37,939 nucleotides of DNA from Allomuricauda sp. (GCF_028282265.1 NZ_JANQIH010000133.1:1-37939), one strand, 5' to 3'. Positions 24,841 through 33,811 are shown, numbered from the stretch's first letter. The notes: generated by a model not told the origin, from the letters alone. Program-made: numbers and translations.

Positions 24841-26062
24841 TAGGGATATCTGGCAAGAAATATTCAATACGCTCAAAAAAAATAAATTACGGACTTTTTT
24901 GACCGGATTTTCTGTGGGTTGGGCCATATTTATTTTGGTCATGCTTTTGGCATCGGTAAATGGGATGCAGAACGGATTTGTAGGTCAATTCAACGACGAT
25001 GCTACCAATTCAATTTTCGTTCGCCCTGGTACCACTGCCAAGGCTTATGCCGGCTTTGAGGCAGGTCGGAGAATACAGTTCGAAAATGATGATTTAGAAT
25101 ATATTGCCAAGAGCTTTCCCAAGGATGTGGAATATATTAGTGCAAGGTATTACGCCAACGCCACAGCCAGATATAAGAGTGAGACAGGTTCCTATCCGAT
25201 ACAGGCAGTTCACCCTGACCATCAGATAATTGAAAAAACACTTGTAATTGACGGAAGGTACTTTAACGAGGCCGATATGGTCAATAAAGCGAAGGTGGCC
25301 GTAATTGGGAGGAAAGTTGCAGAAGACTTGTTCAAAGAAGAAAACCCTATAGGAAGCTTTGTCGAGGTGAACGATTTACCATTCAAGGTTATAGGAATTT
25401 TTACCGATGAGGGCGACGATAATGCAGAAAGAAGAATATATGCGCCCATATCGACTTACCAGCGAATCTATGGCAATACGAACAATATTAACATCATAGC
25501 ACTTACCTATAATCCCACGTATGATCTAGCAAAGGCTTTGGCATTTTCAGGGCGTTTGGAAGAATTGATGAAAAGAAGGCATAAAATAGCTCCTAACGAC
25601 CAATCAGGATTGTCGGTATGGAACTACGCTGAAGCGTTTGATGATATCAGCAGCTTCACGGCCGTACTAAAGGCAATAGGGATTGGTGTTGGCTTTCTTA
25701 TTCTAATTGCAGGTATTGTGGGCATAGGAAACATTATGGTGTTTACCATAAAAGAAAGAACCAAAGAAATAGGGGTTCGAAAAGCAATGGGGGCTCGTCC
25801 AAGACAAATTGTAAACCTAGTTCTGTTGGAATCTATTTTCATAACTTCCCTATCGGGATTTATTGGACTGATGTTTGCCTGGATCGTACTGTCTTTAGTT
25901 GGGCCCGCCATCGAAACACCTGCTTTTAGCAATCCCTCCGTTAGTGGCGGTACGGTGGTCACGGCCACTATAATTTTGATAGTTGCGGGGGTTTTGGCAG
26001 GATTGATACCGGCTATAAAGGCTGCGAATGTTAAACCTATTGTAGCATTAAGTGATAAGTAA
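24833..26062 (+). CDS. ABC transporter permease, MacB/FtsX type (efflux permease P3)
   Basis: First permease of the second set, 409 residues. It parallels P1 (WQEIF, KNKLRTFLTGFSVGW, NGMQNG) with the same helix-PCD-three-helix layout and coupling loop IKERTKEIGVRKAMGARPRQI. The shared motif is YAGFEAGRRIQF at about 72-83. It overlaps the ATPase gene by eight bases and the next permease by one (TAATG), so ATPase, P3 and P4 are made from one coupled message. A heterodimer with P4 is the natural prediction. Confidence 0.93.
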   Translation: MFDRDIWQEIFNTLKKNKLRTFLTGFSVGWAIFILVMLLASVNGMQNGFVGQFNDDATNSIFVRPGTTAKAYAGFEAGRRIQFENDDLEYIAKSFPKDVEYISARYYANATARYKSETGSYPIQAVHPDHQIIEKTLVIDGRYFNEADMVNKAKVAVIGRKVAEDLFKEENPIGSFVEVNDLPFKVIGIFTDEGDDNAERRIYAPISTYQRIYGNTNNINIIALTYNPTYDLAKALAFSGRLEELMKRRHKIAPNDQSGLSVWNYAEAFDDISSFTAVLKAIGIGVGFLILIAGIVGIGNIMVFTIKERTKEIGVRKAMGARPRQIVNLVLLESIFITSLSGFIGLMFAWIVLSLVGPAIETPAFSNPSVSGGTVVTATIILIVAGVLAGLIPAIKAANVKPIVALSDK

Positions 26063-27321
26063 TGGGATGGTTGTTTGATAAGGATTTATGGTCTGAAATT
26101 TTCCATACGCTGGGAAAAAATGCCTTTAGAACATTTTTGACCATGTTGGGGGTGATATTTGCAATGATCATCTTGGTGCTGTTACTAGGTTCTGCAAATG
26201 GAATGAGCAACGGATTTGATAAACTGTTTGCCGGTACCGCTTCGAATAGCCTTTTCGTTTGGGGACAGTCAACTTCAGAACCCTATAAAGGATTTGAAAG
26301 GGGAAGAAGAATTCGGTACAAAATCGAAGATGCTGAAATCTTAAAGCGCCAGATTCCTGAAATTGAAGTGTTGGCTCCCAGGATTGAACTCGGAAGCCAT
26401 AGAGATATCGTAACGGTATATCGAAAAGGTCAGACCAGTGGTTCAGCTGTCTATGGCGATTTTCCTGAAATTGATAATATAACCAAGAAAAAACTGGTTG
26501 AAGGACGGTTTTTGAACAACAATGACATTGAGAACTCCAAAAAAGTATGTGTCATTGGAGAGGAAACCTACAAGCTTCTATTTGATAAAGGGGAAGATGC
26601 CATCGGTGAAGAAATCCGGATAAATGGCGTTTTCTTTGCGGTCGTGGGCATATATAAACCTAATAACAATATCAACATCGACGGTGAAAACGCAGTGTTC
26701 ATTCCGTTTACCACCTTTCAAAAAGCTTTCAATTCAGGTGACCGCATGGGGTGGATGGCCATTGCTGTGGAACCCAGCACCAAAGTAGCCGTAGTTGAAA
26801 AGGACATCAAAACAATTCTAAAGAATAAATACGATATTCATCCAGATGATGAACGGGCTATTGGAAGTTTTGACATGTCTGAAATTTTCAACAATATCAG
26901 CGCGTTTACAAATGTCCTCAAAGGTTTTTCATTTTTTGTAGGCATTTTTACGCTACTTGCTGGGGTGATTGCAATAAGCAATATCCTTCTTATTACCGTA
27001 AAGGAAAGAACCAAGGAAATTGGAGTTAGAAGGGCCTTGGGTGCAACCCCAGTTATTGTAAAGCGTCAAATTGTGGTTGAAGCCATCGTTTTAACGGCCT
27101 TTGCAGGTTTAGTCGGGTTTGCCATATCTGTAGGCATCTTATCGATACTAAATAATTTATGGGGTAGCGGAGACGATTTCCCATTTGTCAACCCCATGAT
27201 CAGCATACCTCAATTTGGAATTTCATTCTTGTTGATGGTAAGCCTCAGTGTTCTAATAGGCCTTTTGCCGGCGAACAAGGCAGTTAAAGTAAAACCAATT
27301 GAAGCCCTTAGGGAAGAATAG
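26062..27321 (+). CDS. ABC transporter permease, MacB/FtsX type (efflux permease P4)
   Basis: Second permease of the second set, 419 residues, with MacB_PCD and FtsX domains. It is the counterpart of P2: same length, and similar C-terminal SNILLITVKERTKEIGVRRALG. The shared motif is YKGFERGRRIRY at about 75-86. It starts on the stop codon of P3 by a one-base overlap and is followed by the second adaptor after 30 bases. The substrate is not predictable; MacB relatives export macrolides, peptides, siderophores or lipoproteins. Confidence 0.93.
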   Translation: MGWLFDKDLWSEIFHTLGKNAFRTFLTMLGVIFAMIILVLLLGSANGMSNGFDKLFAGTASNSLFVWGQSTSEPYKGFERGRRIRYKIEDAEILKRQIPEIEVLAPRIELGSHRDIVTVYRKGQTSGSAVYGDFPEIDNITKKKLVEGRFLNNNDIENSKKVCVIGEETYKLLFDKGEDAIGEEIRINGVFFAVVGIYKPNNNINIDGENAVFIPFTTFQKAFNSGDRMGWMAIAVEPSTKVAVVEKDIKTILKNKYDIHPDDERAIGSFDMSEIFNNISAFTNVLKGFSFFVGIFTLLAGVIAISNILLITVKERTKEIGVRRALGATPVIVKRQIVVEAIVLTAFAGLVGFAISVGILSILNNLWGSGDDFPFVNPMISIPQFGISFLLMVSLSVLIGLLPANKAVKVKPIEALREE

Positions 27322-27351
27322 CCAATAAAAAAAGTAATAAATAAGAGAAGC

Positions 27352-28464
27352 ATGAACAAATACTTAAAATATGGATTAATAGGTGTTGGAGTATTAGCCA
27401 TTATGCTGGCGGTTGTATATTTTATTAAACAAAACTCTACACCAGCAAAACTCTTTGAAATCGAAACTGTTGAACGAAAAGATATCGTCAATAAAGTAAT
27501 CGTTACCGGAAAAGTAATTCCTGAGGATGAGATTAACATCAAACCACAGATCTCTGGAATTATAGACAAGATTTTCATGGAGGAAGGAACTGATGTAAAA
27601 GCGGGTGACCTTATCGCTATAATCAAGGTTGTTCCCAACGAACAATCCTTGTATCAGGCGGCCGGTAGGGTCAAAAATGCCGAAATCGCTTTGAACAATG
27701 CAAAAATTGAATATGATAGAAATAAAGTATTGTTCGACAAAGGCGTGATTTCAAGTCAAGATTATAACAACCTGAAGTTGACCTATGATCAGGCACAACA
27801 AGAGCTATCGAATTCCAAGGCCGACTACCAGATTATCAAAAGAGGTTCTATTGGAGGGTCGTCAAGTGCAAACACCAATATTAGGGCCACGGTCTCCGGA
27901 ACTATTTTAGAAATTCCCGTGGAAGAAGGGGATCAAGTGATTCAGAGTAACAACTTCAATGACGGTACCACAATTGCCACCATTGCCGATATGAACAAAA
28001 TGATTTTTGAGGGCGAAGTGGATGAAGCGGAAGTTGGAAAACTATCAGTTGGGATGCCTCTTGAAATTAGTTTGGGAGCACTTGAAAAAGATAAGTTTAG
28101 CGCCAACCTCAAGTTTATTGCCCCAAAAGGAGTAGAGGAAGAGGGAGCTGTACAGTTTAGAATTGAGGGTGATTTGGAAGTAAACGATAGTACCTATGTT
28201 AGAGCTGGGTACAGTGCTAACGCATCCATTGTTCTTGAAGAGAAAAAAGATGTATTGGCAATTAAAGAGGCATTGTTGCAATTTGATAAAGAGACAGAAA
28301 AGCCCTATGTGGAAATTGAAGTAGGGGAAAATGAATTTGAAAGGAAAGATATCGAGTTAGGTGTTAGCGATGGAATTGACGTTGAGGTGGTCTCTGGGCT
28401 CGATGAAGATTCCAAAATCAAAGTATGGAATACACTTGAAAAGAAAAGTGACGAAGATTCCTAG
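27352..28464 (+). CDS. periplasmic adaptor (membrane fusion) protein, HlyD/RND type, copy 2
   Basis: Second adaptor, 370 residues, collinear with copy 1: N-terminal anchor (about 8-25), INIKPQISGIIDKIFMEEGT lipoyl half, a coiled-coil hairpin with KVLFDKGVISSQDYNNLKLT, the second lipoyl half NTNIRATVSGTILEIPVEEG, and barrel domains containing FEGEVDEAEVGKL, which matches FEGKVDESEVGKI of copy 1. The C-terminal membrane-proximal domain carries ELGVSDGI in both. The TolC gene follows 44 bases later. Two adaptors and one TolC suggest that both transporters dock to the same outer-membrane channel. Confidence 0.94.
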   Translation: MNKYLKYGLIGVGVLAIMLAVVYFIKQNSTPAKLFEIETVERKDIVNKVIVTGKVIPEDEINIKPQISGIIDKIFMEEGTDVKAGDLIAIIKVVPNEQSLYQAAGRVKNAEIALNNAKIEYDRNKVLFDKGVISSQDYNNLKLTYDQAQQELSNSKADYQIIKRGSIGGSSSANTNIRATVSGTILEIPVEEGDQVIQSNNFNDGTTIATIADMNKMIFEGEVDEAEVGKLSVGMPLEISLGALEKDKFSANLKFIAPKGVEEEGAVQFRIEGDLEVNDSTYVRAGYSANASIVLEEKKDVLAIKEALLQFDKETEKPYVEIEVGENEFERKDIELGVSDGIDVEVVSGLDEDSKIKVWNTLEKKSDEDS

Positions 28465-28508
28465 TAACGCCTAGCAGAATAAGTAACCGAGCAAAAATCA
28501 AAAAACGA

Positions 28509-29846
28509 ATGAAAATCAGATTATTAATTGCCATTGCAGTCCTTGCTATGTCTTTTTCCAACGCACAAATGCGTAAATGGACATTACAGGAATGTGTGGA
28601 ATACGCGATAGAAAACAATTTAACGGTCGAACAATTTGAACTCGATCTTGAAAACGCCGAAATTGATAAGTCGGACGCCATTGGAGCATTGTTACCGGAT
28701 CTTAATGGAACTCCAAGACTTACCGAAAACGTAGGTCTTTCGTTTAACCCTACTTCCCAAGAACCGGTTAGTACGCAGTTGAACTATACGGGTGACCTTA
28801 CCTCTACAGTAACCATTTTTGATGGATTACGTAACTATAGAAATTTACATCGGGCAAAACTGAATACCATTGCCAATCAGTATCGATTGGATGATCTTAA
28901 GGATGATATTCGATTGAATGTTGCGAATGCATACTTACAAGTGCTTTCCAACAAAGAACAGTTGAAGACTTTTGAAGCTCAATATGCCGTTACCGAACAA
29001 GACCTCAATAGAACAAAAGAATTGGTGGCTTCGGGTGTTGTGCCACGCGGTGATTTGCTTGAAATTGAAGCTACTGCGGCCAATCAAGAACAGCAAATTG
29101 TAAATGGTGAAGGCCTAGTTTTGATTTCTAGGGTAAATTTGGCCCAATTACTTCAAATTACCGATTACCAAAACTTTGATATCGCAGATGAGTCTTTCGA
29201 TATTCCTCCTTCAGATATTCTTGACAACTCGGCCAAGGTCATTTTCGATAAGGCGCTGACCTTTAGGAATGACATTAAGTTTTCCCAATCTAACGTGGAA
29301 TTGGCTCAAGAGGACCTTAAAATAGCAAAAGGAGCCTATTATCCAACTTTGAGCGCCTTCATTAACTATAACACAAGATTTTCCGATCAAAACCTTGATC
29401 CCACCGATCTTTCCATCATTCCATTTGTAGATCAGTTATGGATTTTTGATGGATTGGCGTACGGTCTTCAGATGAACATTCCATTTTTTAATGGGTGGAG
29501 TGCCAGAAACGGTGTTAAACGTTCCAAAATAAGCCTTGAAAGGGCAAAGCTTCAATTCGAACAGGATAAGTTGGATTTGGAAACAACCATCCAACAGGCC
29601 TATGTTGATGTAACCACATTTAGAAAAGCGTATGAAGCTGCCGAAAAAACTTTGGAGGCCAGGAGATTAGCCTATGATTACGCTAAGGAGAGATATGAAG
29701 TGGGCCTTATGAATGCTTTTGATTTTGGACAAGCGCAGGCTAGGGTCGACAATGCCGAGGCCGATGTAATTCGTACCAAGTACGATTACATTTTCAGGCT
29801 GAAAATTTTGGAGTTCTACTTTGGTATTCCTATTGCGTTAAACTAG
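28509..29846 (+). CDS. TolC family outer-membrane efflux protein
   Basis: Outer-membrane channel of the efflux locus. 445 residues with a signal peptide (about 1-19, ending SFSNAQ), then WTLQECVEYAIENNLTVEQ, the standard start of the first OEP helical repeat, and a second repeat beginning near RNDIKFSQSNVELAQEDLKI (about 255-275). LQMNIPFFNGWSARNGVKRS is the conserved beta-strand turn. Trimers of this family form a barrel plus periplasmic tunnel. It is the last gene of the locus and the only outer-membrane component in it; tsaB follows with what looks like its own -7 box inside the tolC stop region. Confidence 0.94.
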   Translation: MKIRLLIAIAVLAMSFSNAQMRKWTLQECVEYAIENNLTVEQFELDLENAEIDKSDAIGALLPDLNGTPRLTENVGLSFNPTSQEPVSTQLNYTGDLTSTVTIFDGLRNYRNLHRAKLNTIANQYRLDDLKDDIRLNVANAYLQVLSNKEQLKTFEAQYAVTEQDLNRTKELVASGVVPRGDLLEIEATAANQEQQIVNGEGLVLISRVNLAQLLQITDYQNFDIADESFDIPPSDILDNSAKVIFDKALTFRNDIKFSQSNVELAQEDLKIAKGAYYPTLSAFINYNTRFSDQNLDPTDLSIIPFVDQLWIFDGLAYGLQMNIPFFNGWSARNGVKRSKISLERAKLQFEQDKLDLETTIQQAYVDVTTFRKAYEAAEKTLEARRLAYDYAKERYEVGLMNAFDFGQAQARVDNAEADVIRTKYDYIFRLKILEFYFGIPIALN

Positions 29847-29854
29847 TATCTTTG
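29847..29854 (+). promoter_or_regulatory. candidate -7 promoter box for tsaB
   Basis: TATCTTTG matches TAnnTTTG. TTTG at 29820-29823 lies 23 bases upstream, at the long end of the accepted spacing. The predicted transcript start is only a base or two from the ATG at 29863, so the message would be nearly leaderless. Confidence 0.4.
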
Positions 29855-29862
29855 TGGCCTTT

Positions 29863-30537
29863 ATGGCCAAAATACTAAACTTAGAGACCGCAACTACCAA
29901 CTGTTCTGTAAGTATTTCGGAGAACGGGAAAACCCTTTTCTTGAAAGAGAACAATGCATTGGAGTATTCCCATTCGGAACAACTACATGTTTTTATAAAG
30001 GAACTTCTTGATGAAGCCTCGCTATCGTTCATGGACTTGGATGCCATTGCAGTAAGCATGGGTCCGGGTTCATATACTGGACTTCGAATAGGCGTTTCTG
30101 CAGCGAAAGGGCTTTGTTTTTCTTTGGATTTACCTTTGATTTCGGTTCCTACATTGGAAAGTATGGCCCGACAAATCAAAGCTGGTGAGGATGAATTGAT
30201 AATCCCTGTTTTGGATGCCAGGCGGATGGAAGTTTATTCTGCTGTTTTTGATGCCCGATATCAAGAAATTCGAGAGACACGTGCCGAAATCATAAATGAG
30301 GATTCCTACAAGGAATACCTTGAAACCAAGAAGATTCATCTAGTAGGTAATGGTGCTGCCAAATGTGCCGAAGTATTGAAACAACCAAATTTTGTTTTCA
30401 ACACCGAATTAATGCCTTCAGCAAACGAAATGGCTAGTATTGCGCATAACAGATATGAGCGGCAAGATTTTGAAGATGTGGCCTACTTCGAACCTTATTA
30501 TTTAAAGGACTTCGTCCTTCAAGGAAAAAAAAGCTAA
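29863..30537 (+). CDS. tsaB: tRNA threonylcarbamoyladenosine biosynthesis protein TsaB
   Basis: Partner of TsaD and TsaE in making t6A at position 37 of ANN-decoding tRNAs; cytoplasmic. About 224 residues with an ASKHA (actin-like) fold: ILNLETATTNCSVSI at the N-terminus, the central AVSMGPGSYTGLRIGVSAAK, and VPTLESMARQ, all diagnostic of TsaB. A GTG at 29854 would add three residues, but it lies within the apparent -7 box, so I chose ATG 29863. The gene faces the minus-strand mscS gene, and the two stop codons overlap by three bases. Confidence 0.95.
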   Translation: MAKILNLETATTNCSVSISENGKTLFLKENNALEYSHSEQLHVFIKELLDEASLSFMDLDAIAVSMGPGSYTGLRIGVSAAKGLCFSLDLPLISVPTLESMARQIKAGEDELIIPVLDARRMEVYSAVFDARYQEIRETRAEIINEDSYKEYLETKKIHLVGNGAAKCAEVLKQPNFVFNTELMPSANEMASIAHNRYERQDFEDVAYFEPYYLKDFVLQGKKS

Positions 30538-31355
30538 TCTGCTTCGTGGACCACTCTTTGCGGGAATGGTATTTCAATGCCTTCAGCATCAAAACGTAAC
30601 TTTGCCTGTTCAATGACATAAAAATGAGCTGGCCAGAATACTTCATTCTTTGCCCAAAACCGAAGGGTTAAATTCACTGAACTGTCTCCCAATTCCCCTA
30701 CATATACCTCAGGAGCTGGCTCCGTAAGGATATCAGCGTTTTCAGCACATAGTTGAAGCAGTATTTCTTTCGCCTTCTTGATATTGGAACCGTAGCCGAT
30801 CCCTACATCAAACTTGTCACGTCGGGTATCTTCCATATTGTAGTTTACTATGTTACCATTGGACAATTGACCGTTGGGAATAATGGCCACCTGATTGCCA
30901 AAAGTGTTCAGTTTCGTGCTGAAAATCGTAATCTGCTTAACACTTCCATCGACTCCTTGGGCAGAAATCCAATCACCGACCTTAAAGGGTTTGAAAACAA
31001 GTATGAGCACTCCCCCGGCAAAGTTGGCCAGAGAACCTTGTAAGGCAAGACCAATGGCAAGGCCGGCTGCACCCAAAAGCGCAATCAATGATGACGTTTT
31101 AACTCCCAATTGTGTGATGACCAACACAAACAGAAGAATTTTGAGCGTTATGCTGATGAAGCTTTGCAAAAAGGACTCAAGTGTTTCGTCGTAATCTTTC
31201 TTTTCAAAAAATTTGCGCACCATTCGGTTCAAAAAACGAACTACCCAAAGTCCAACTACTAAAATGACAATGGCTAAAATGAGATTGGGAAGCATATTCC
31301 AGAACCAATCGATAGCCTGTTCAATATGTTTTTGATAGTTATTAAGTTCTTTCAT
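30534..31355 (-). CDS. small-conductance mechanosensitive channel, MscS family
   Basis: Inner-membrane channel that opens under membrane tension to release solutes during osmotic downshock. 273 residues, close to E. coli MscS (286). Three hydrophobic segments at about 20-42, 64-85 and 88-112; the third carries the pore helix pattern LGAAGLAIGLALQGSLANFA with Ala/Gly packing. The beta domain follows, with VFKPFKVGDWISAQG and the AIIPNGQLSNGNIVNY signature of MscS family proteins. Its stop overlaps the convergent tsaB stop. No convincing promoter was found in the 80 bases upstream. Confidence 0.94.
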   Translation of the reverse strand: MKELNNYQKHIEQAIDWFWNMLPNLILAIVILVVGLWVVRFLNRMVRKFFEKKDYDETLESFLQSFISITLKILLFVLVITQLGVKTSSLIALLGAAGLAIGLALQGSLANFAGGVLILVFKPFKVGDWISAQGVDGSVKQITIFSTKLNTFGNQVAIIPNGQLSNGNIVNYNMEDTRRDKFDVGIGYGSNIKKAKEILLQLCAENADILTEPAPEVYVGELGDSSVNLTLRFWAKNEVFWPAHFYVIEQAKLRFDAEGIEIPFPQRVVHEAD

Positions 31356-31389
31356 TTGAGTTTTTTTAGAGTTTTCAACTTAAAAAATA

Positions 31390-31411
31390 CCGCAAACATG
31401 TCAAAATGCGG
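31390..31411 (-). terminator. weak hairpin between the DUF255 gene and mscS
   Basis: CCGCA (31390-31394) and TGCGG (31407-31411) pair around a 12-base loop. On the minus strand the stem is followed by TATTTTTTAAG. The stem is short, so it could be a weak terminator of the DUF255 gene or nothing. Confidence 0.3.
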
Positions 31412-31435
31412 ATTTTAAATTTTGGTTAATTGTGT

Positions 31436-33547
31436 TTAGCGGTCATTGATTTGTTCCAATACCTCTTCTGTAGAGTCAACGGGCAATTTGCAAGCCCCCT
31501 CAATGCAAACATAGGCCAAGGTCTTTCCTTCGTTATATCTATTTTTCAACAGTTCAAGACTAGCTTCTTTAGCCGTTCCTACCAAAATGCTGTTGGGCTT
31601 GTATTGTGCTGAAATCTCCTTGCCCAGTTTCATAAATTCTTCACCTACCAAGGCAATTTCATAAAAATTTTGTGCTTCAAAAAGAACTAAATGTAGCCAA
31701 TTGGCATAGCTCTGTGCACTTTTGTCGAAATTTTCCTGAACATTTTTGACCATTTGAGAAGCCAACTCCCCATAACCTTCATTGGGAAATAGTTTGTGGA
31801 ATTTGTACAGGTTTTTGGCCATTATTGAGTTTGAAGCGGAAATCACATTGTCGCTGGTTTCTATACTACGACGAATCAGGGATTGGTCTTCATCCGAAGT
31901 AAAGAAAAACATATGTGATGTTTCATCCAGAAAATGGGTCTTTGTGTAATCAATGAGGTCTTTGGCATGGTTCAACCATTTTTCATCAAAGGTTACTTCG
32001 TAAAGGTTAAGAAAGGCCTCAATAATTATGGCATAGTCTTCCAGGAAAGCGTTGATGGTACTTTCCCCGTTTTTGTGGTTTCTATAAAGGGAACGGTCTT
32101 TTTTTAGCATTTCACGCTGAATAAACAGGGCATTTTGCAGGGCCAGTTCCAGATAGGATTCATTCCCTAGATACCGATATGCATCAATGAGTCCGGTTAG
32201 CATCAAGCCGTTCCAAGAAGTAAGGATTTTGTCATCAAGCCTTGGTTTTGGGCGATTTTCACGATGTTGTTTTAGTTTTTCAACAGCTGAAACTTTTTTG
32301 GATTTTAGCTCATCAAGACCCATAGCAAGCTTTTTGGCAATCTCGTCGTTTGAACTATCCCGAATCAAAACATAATTCCCATTTTCCCAATGTCCGTATG
32401 AATTAATGCTGTAATAGTCCTTAAACCAGTCAAAGTCATCGCCCAATAGTTTTTGAAGTTCGTCCTTTGTCCAAACATAATAGGCACCCTCCTCGAGTTC
32501 CCCGTTTTCGTCAAGGCTGTCAGCATCCAACGAAGAATAAAACCCGCCGTTTTCATCTTTCAACTCTTCCACAACAAAATCAATTGTTTTTTCAACGGCT
32601 TCCCGATACAGCTCGTTTTGGGTCACAGCATAGGCTTTCGCATACAAACTGACCATCTGCCCATTATCGTAGAGCATTTTTTCAAAGTGGGGAACATGCC
32701 ATTTGGTATCCACAGCATATCTTGAAAAACCGCCTCCTACATGATCAAAGATTCCCCCGTAGGCCATGCGCGTTAGAGTGGTATTTACATATTCGAGAAT
32801 CTCATCCTTAGCAGTGGCCGTTGAGTAGTGGAGAAGAAAATCCCAATTATTGGGCATCATAAATTTTGGGGCCCTTTTATATCCGCCTAGAAAATCATCA
32901 AAATACTGGGACCATTGTGCAACCGCTCTATCCAATTGTTCGAGAGAGTAAAAATCCGTCTCCTCATTGTTTTCAATAAGATTGATTGCCGTTACCCCCT
33001 GAGAAAGATTATTGGCGTACTCTTGCACCCGCGATTGTTCTTCTTTATACAGTTTTGCCAATTGCTCAAGCGACTGAATCCAATTCTTTTTCGGAACATA
33101 AGTTGCTCCCCAAAAAGGTTTGCCATTGGGCAGAGCCACAATATTGAGCGGCCATCCTCCGTGACCGGACATAAGCTGTATGGCATCCATGTAAATCTGG
33201 TCCACATCAGGCCGCTCCTCCCTATCTATTTTAATATTGATAAAATGTTCGTTCATAACCTGGGCCACCTCTTCATCTTCAAAACATTCCTTTTCCATTA
33301 CATGGCACCAATGGCAAGAGGCATAACCAATACTTATAAGCAAGGGTTTGTCTTCTTTAATGGCACGTTCCAAAACTTCTGGCTTCCATGCTTCCCAATT
33401 AACGGGGTTATGGGCATGTTGCAATAAATAGGGGCTGGATTCTTTGATAAGGGCATTGGTATGCTTTTGGGTCACAGTATTCTTTTTTTGGGTACAGCCA
33501 AAAGAGAAACACAAAACTATAGCAAGGATATGCAGCCTTTTGGTCAT
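31436..33547 (-). CDS. DUF255/thioredoxin-domain lipoprotein (YyaL, spermatogenesis-associated protein 20 family)
   Basis: A 703-residue protein with an N-terminal signal ending in a cysteine (CFSFGC, Cys18), so probably a lipoprotein. Residues about 32-190 are a thioredoxin-fold domain with an unusual CHWC active site (Cys78-His79-Trp80-Cys81 in GYASCHWCHVMEKECF) and the downstream IKIDREERPDVDQIYM. The remainder (about 200-690) is an (alpha/alpha)6 toroid-like region related to N-acyl-glucosamine epimerases and cellobiose epimerases, including RPKPRLDDKILTSWNGLML and GGFSRYAVDTKWHVPHFEKM. The family is widespread in bacteria and animals, but its reaction is not established. It lies directly downstream of the dodecin terminator. 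Confidence 0.92.
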   Translation of the reverse strand: MTKRLHILAIVLCFSFGCTQKKNTVTQKHTNALIKESSPYLLQHAHNPVNWEAWKPEVLERAIKEDKPLLISIGYASCHWCHVMEKECFEDEEVAQVMNEHFINIKIDREERPDVDQIYMDAIQLMSGHGGWPLNIVALPNGKPFWGATYVPKKNWIQSLEQLAKLYKEEQSRVQEYANNLSQGVTAINLIENNEETDFYSLEQLDRAVAQWSQYFDDFLGGYKRAPKFMMPNNWDFLLHYSTATAKDEILEYVNTTLTRMAYGGIFDHVGGGFSRYAVDTKWHVPHFEKMLYDNGQMVSLYAKAYAVTQNELYREAVEKTIDFVVEELKDENGGFYSSLDADSLDENGELEEGAYYVWTKDELQKLLGDDFDWFKDYYSINSYGHWENGNYVLIRDSSNDEIAKKLAMGLDELKSKKVSAVEKLKQHRENRPKPRLDDKILTSWNGLMLTGLIDAYRYLGNESYLELALQNALFIQREMLKKDRSLYRNHKNGESTINAFLEDYAIIIEAFLNLYEVTFDEKWLNHAKDLIDYTKTHFLDETSHMFFFTSDEDQSLIRRSIETSDNVISASNSIMAKNLYKFHKLFPNEGYGELASQMVKNVQENFDKSAQSYANWLHLVLFEAQNFYEIALVGEEFMKLGKEISAQYKPNSILVGTAKEASLELLKNRYNEGKTLAYVCIEGACKLPVDSTEEVLEQINDR

Positions 33548-33561
33548 ACGTTGGGTTTAAC

Positions 33562-33586
33562 AAAAAAGCGCCCTGGTAGGCGCTTT
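33562..33586 (-). terminator. rho-independent terminator after the dodecin gene
   Basis: AAAGCGCC (33565-33572) and GGCGCTTT (33579-33586) form a perfect 8-bp stem with a six-base loop; read on the minus strand the stem ends in a run of six Ts. It lies 25 bases beyond the dodecin stop and just before the DUF255 gene. Confidence 0.85.
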
Positions 33587-33610
33587 GTACTTTTTGGTTC
33601 ACATTTGAAA

Positions 33611-33811
33611 TCAGTTGACTTCAAACGTAATTTTCACATTCACGCGGTATTCGTCAATCTTACCGTCTTTGACAGAAGCACTTTGTTCATTGATGTAAAC
33701 GGAACGAATGTTCTTTACTGATTTAGAGGCTTGGTCAAGGGCATTCTTCGCCGCATCCTCCCAACTTTCGTTAGAATTTGCCAAAACCTCAATTACCTTT
33801 AATACTGCCAT
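33611..33811 (-). CDS. dodecin family protein
   Basis: Small (66-residue) single-domain protein that in known members assembles as a dodecamer of beta-alpha-beta-beta units and stores flavin or CoA. LKVIEVLANSNESWEDAAKN is the diagnostic N-terminal strand and helix, followed by ALDQASKSVKNIRSVYINEQ. The Trp that stacks on the flavin in archaeal dodecin (NIRW context) is replaced here by Ser37, while the nearby Gln43 is kept. The gene is 68 bases downstream of nfu on the same strand, with only a weak hairpin between them, so co-transcription is possible; it ends at a strong terminator. Confidence 0.93.
   Translation of the reverse strand: MAVLKVIEVLANSNESWEDAAKNALDQASKSVKNIRSVYINEQSASVKDGKIDEYRVNVKITFEVN

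Noticed and set aside
32915..33427. A 170-codon plus-strand frame antisense to the DUF255 gene
   Set aside because: The minus-strand gene is unmistakable (CHWC thioredoxin motif); the opposite frame shows no family features.
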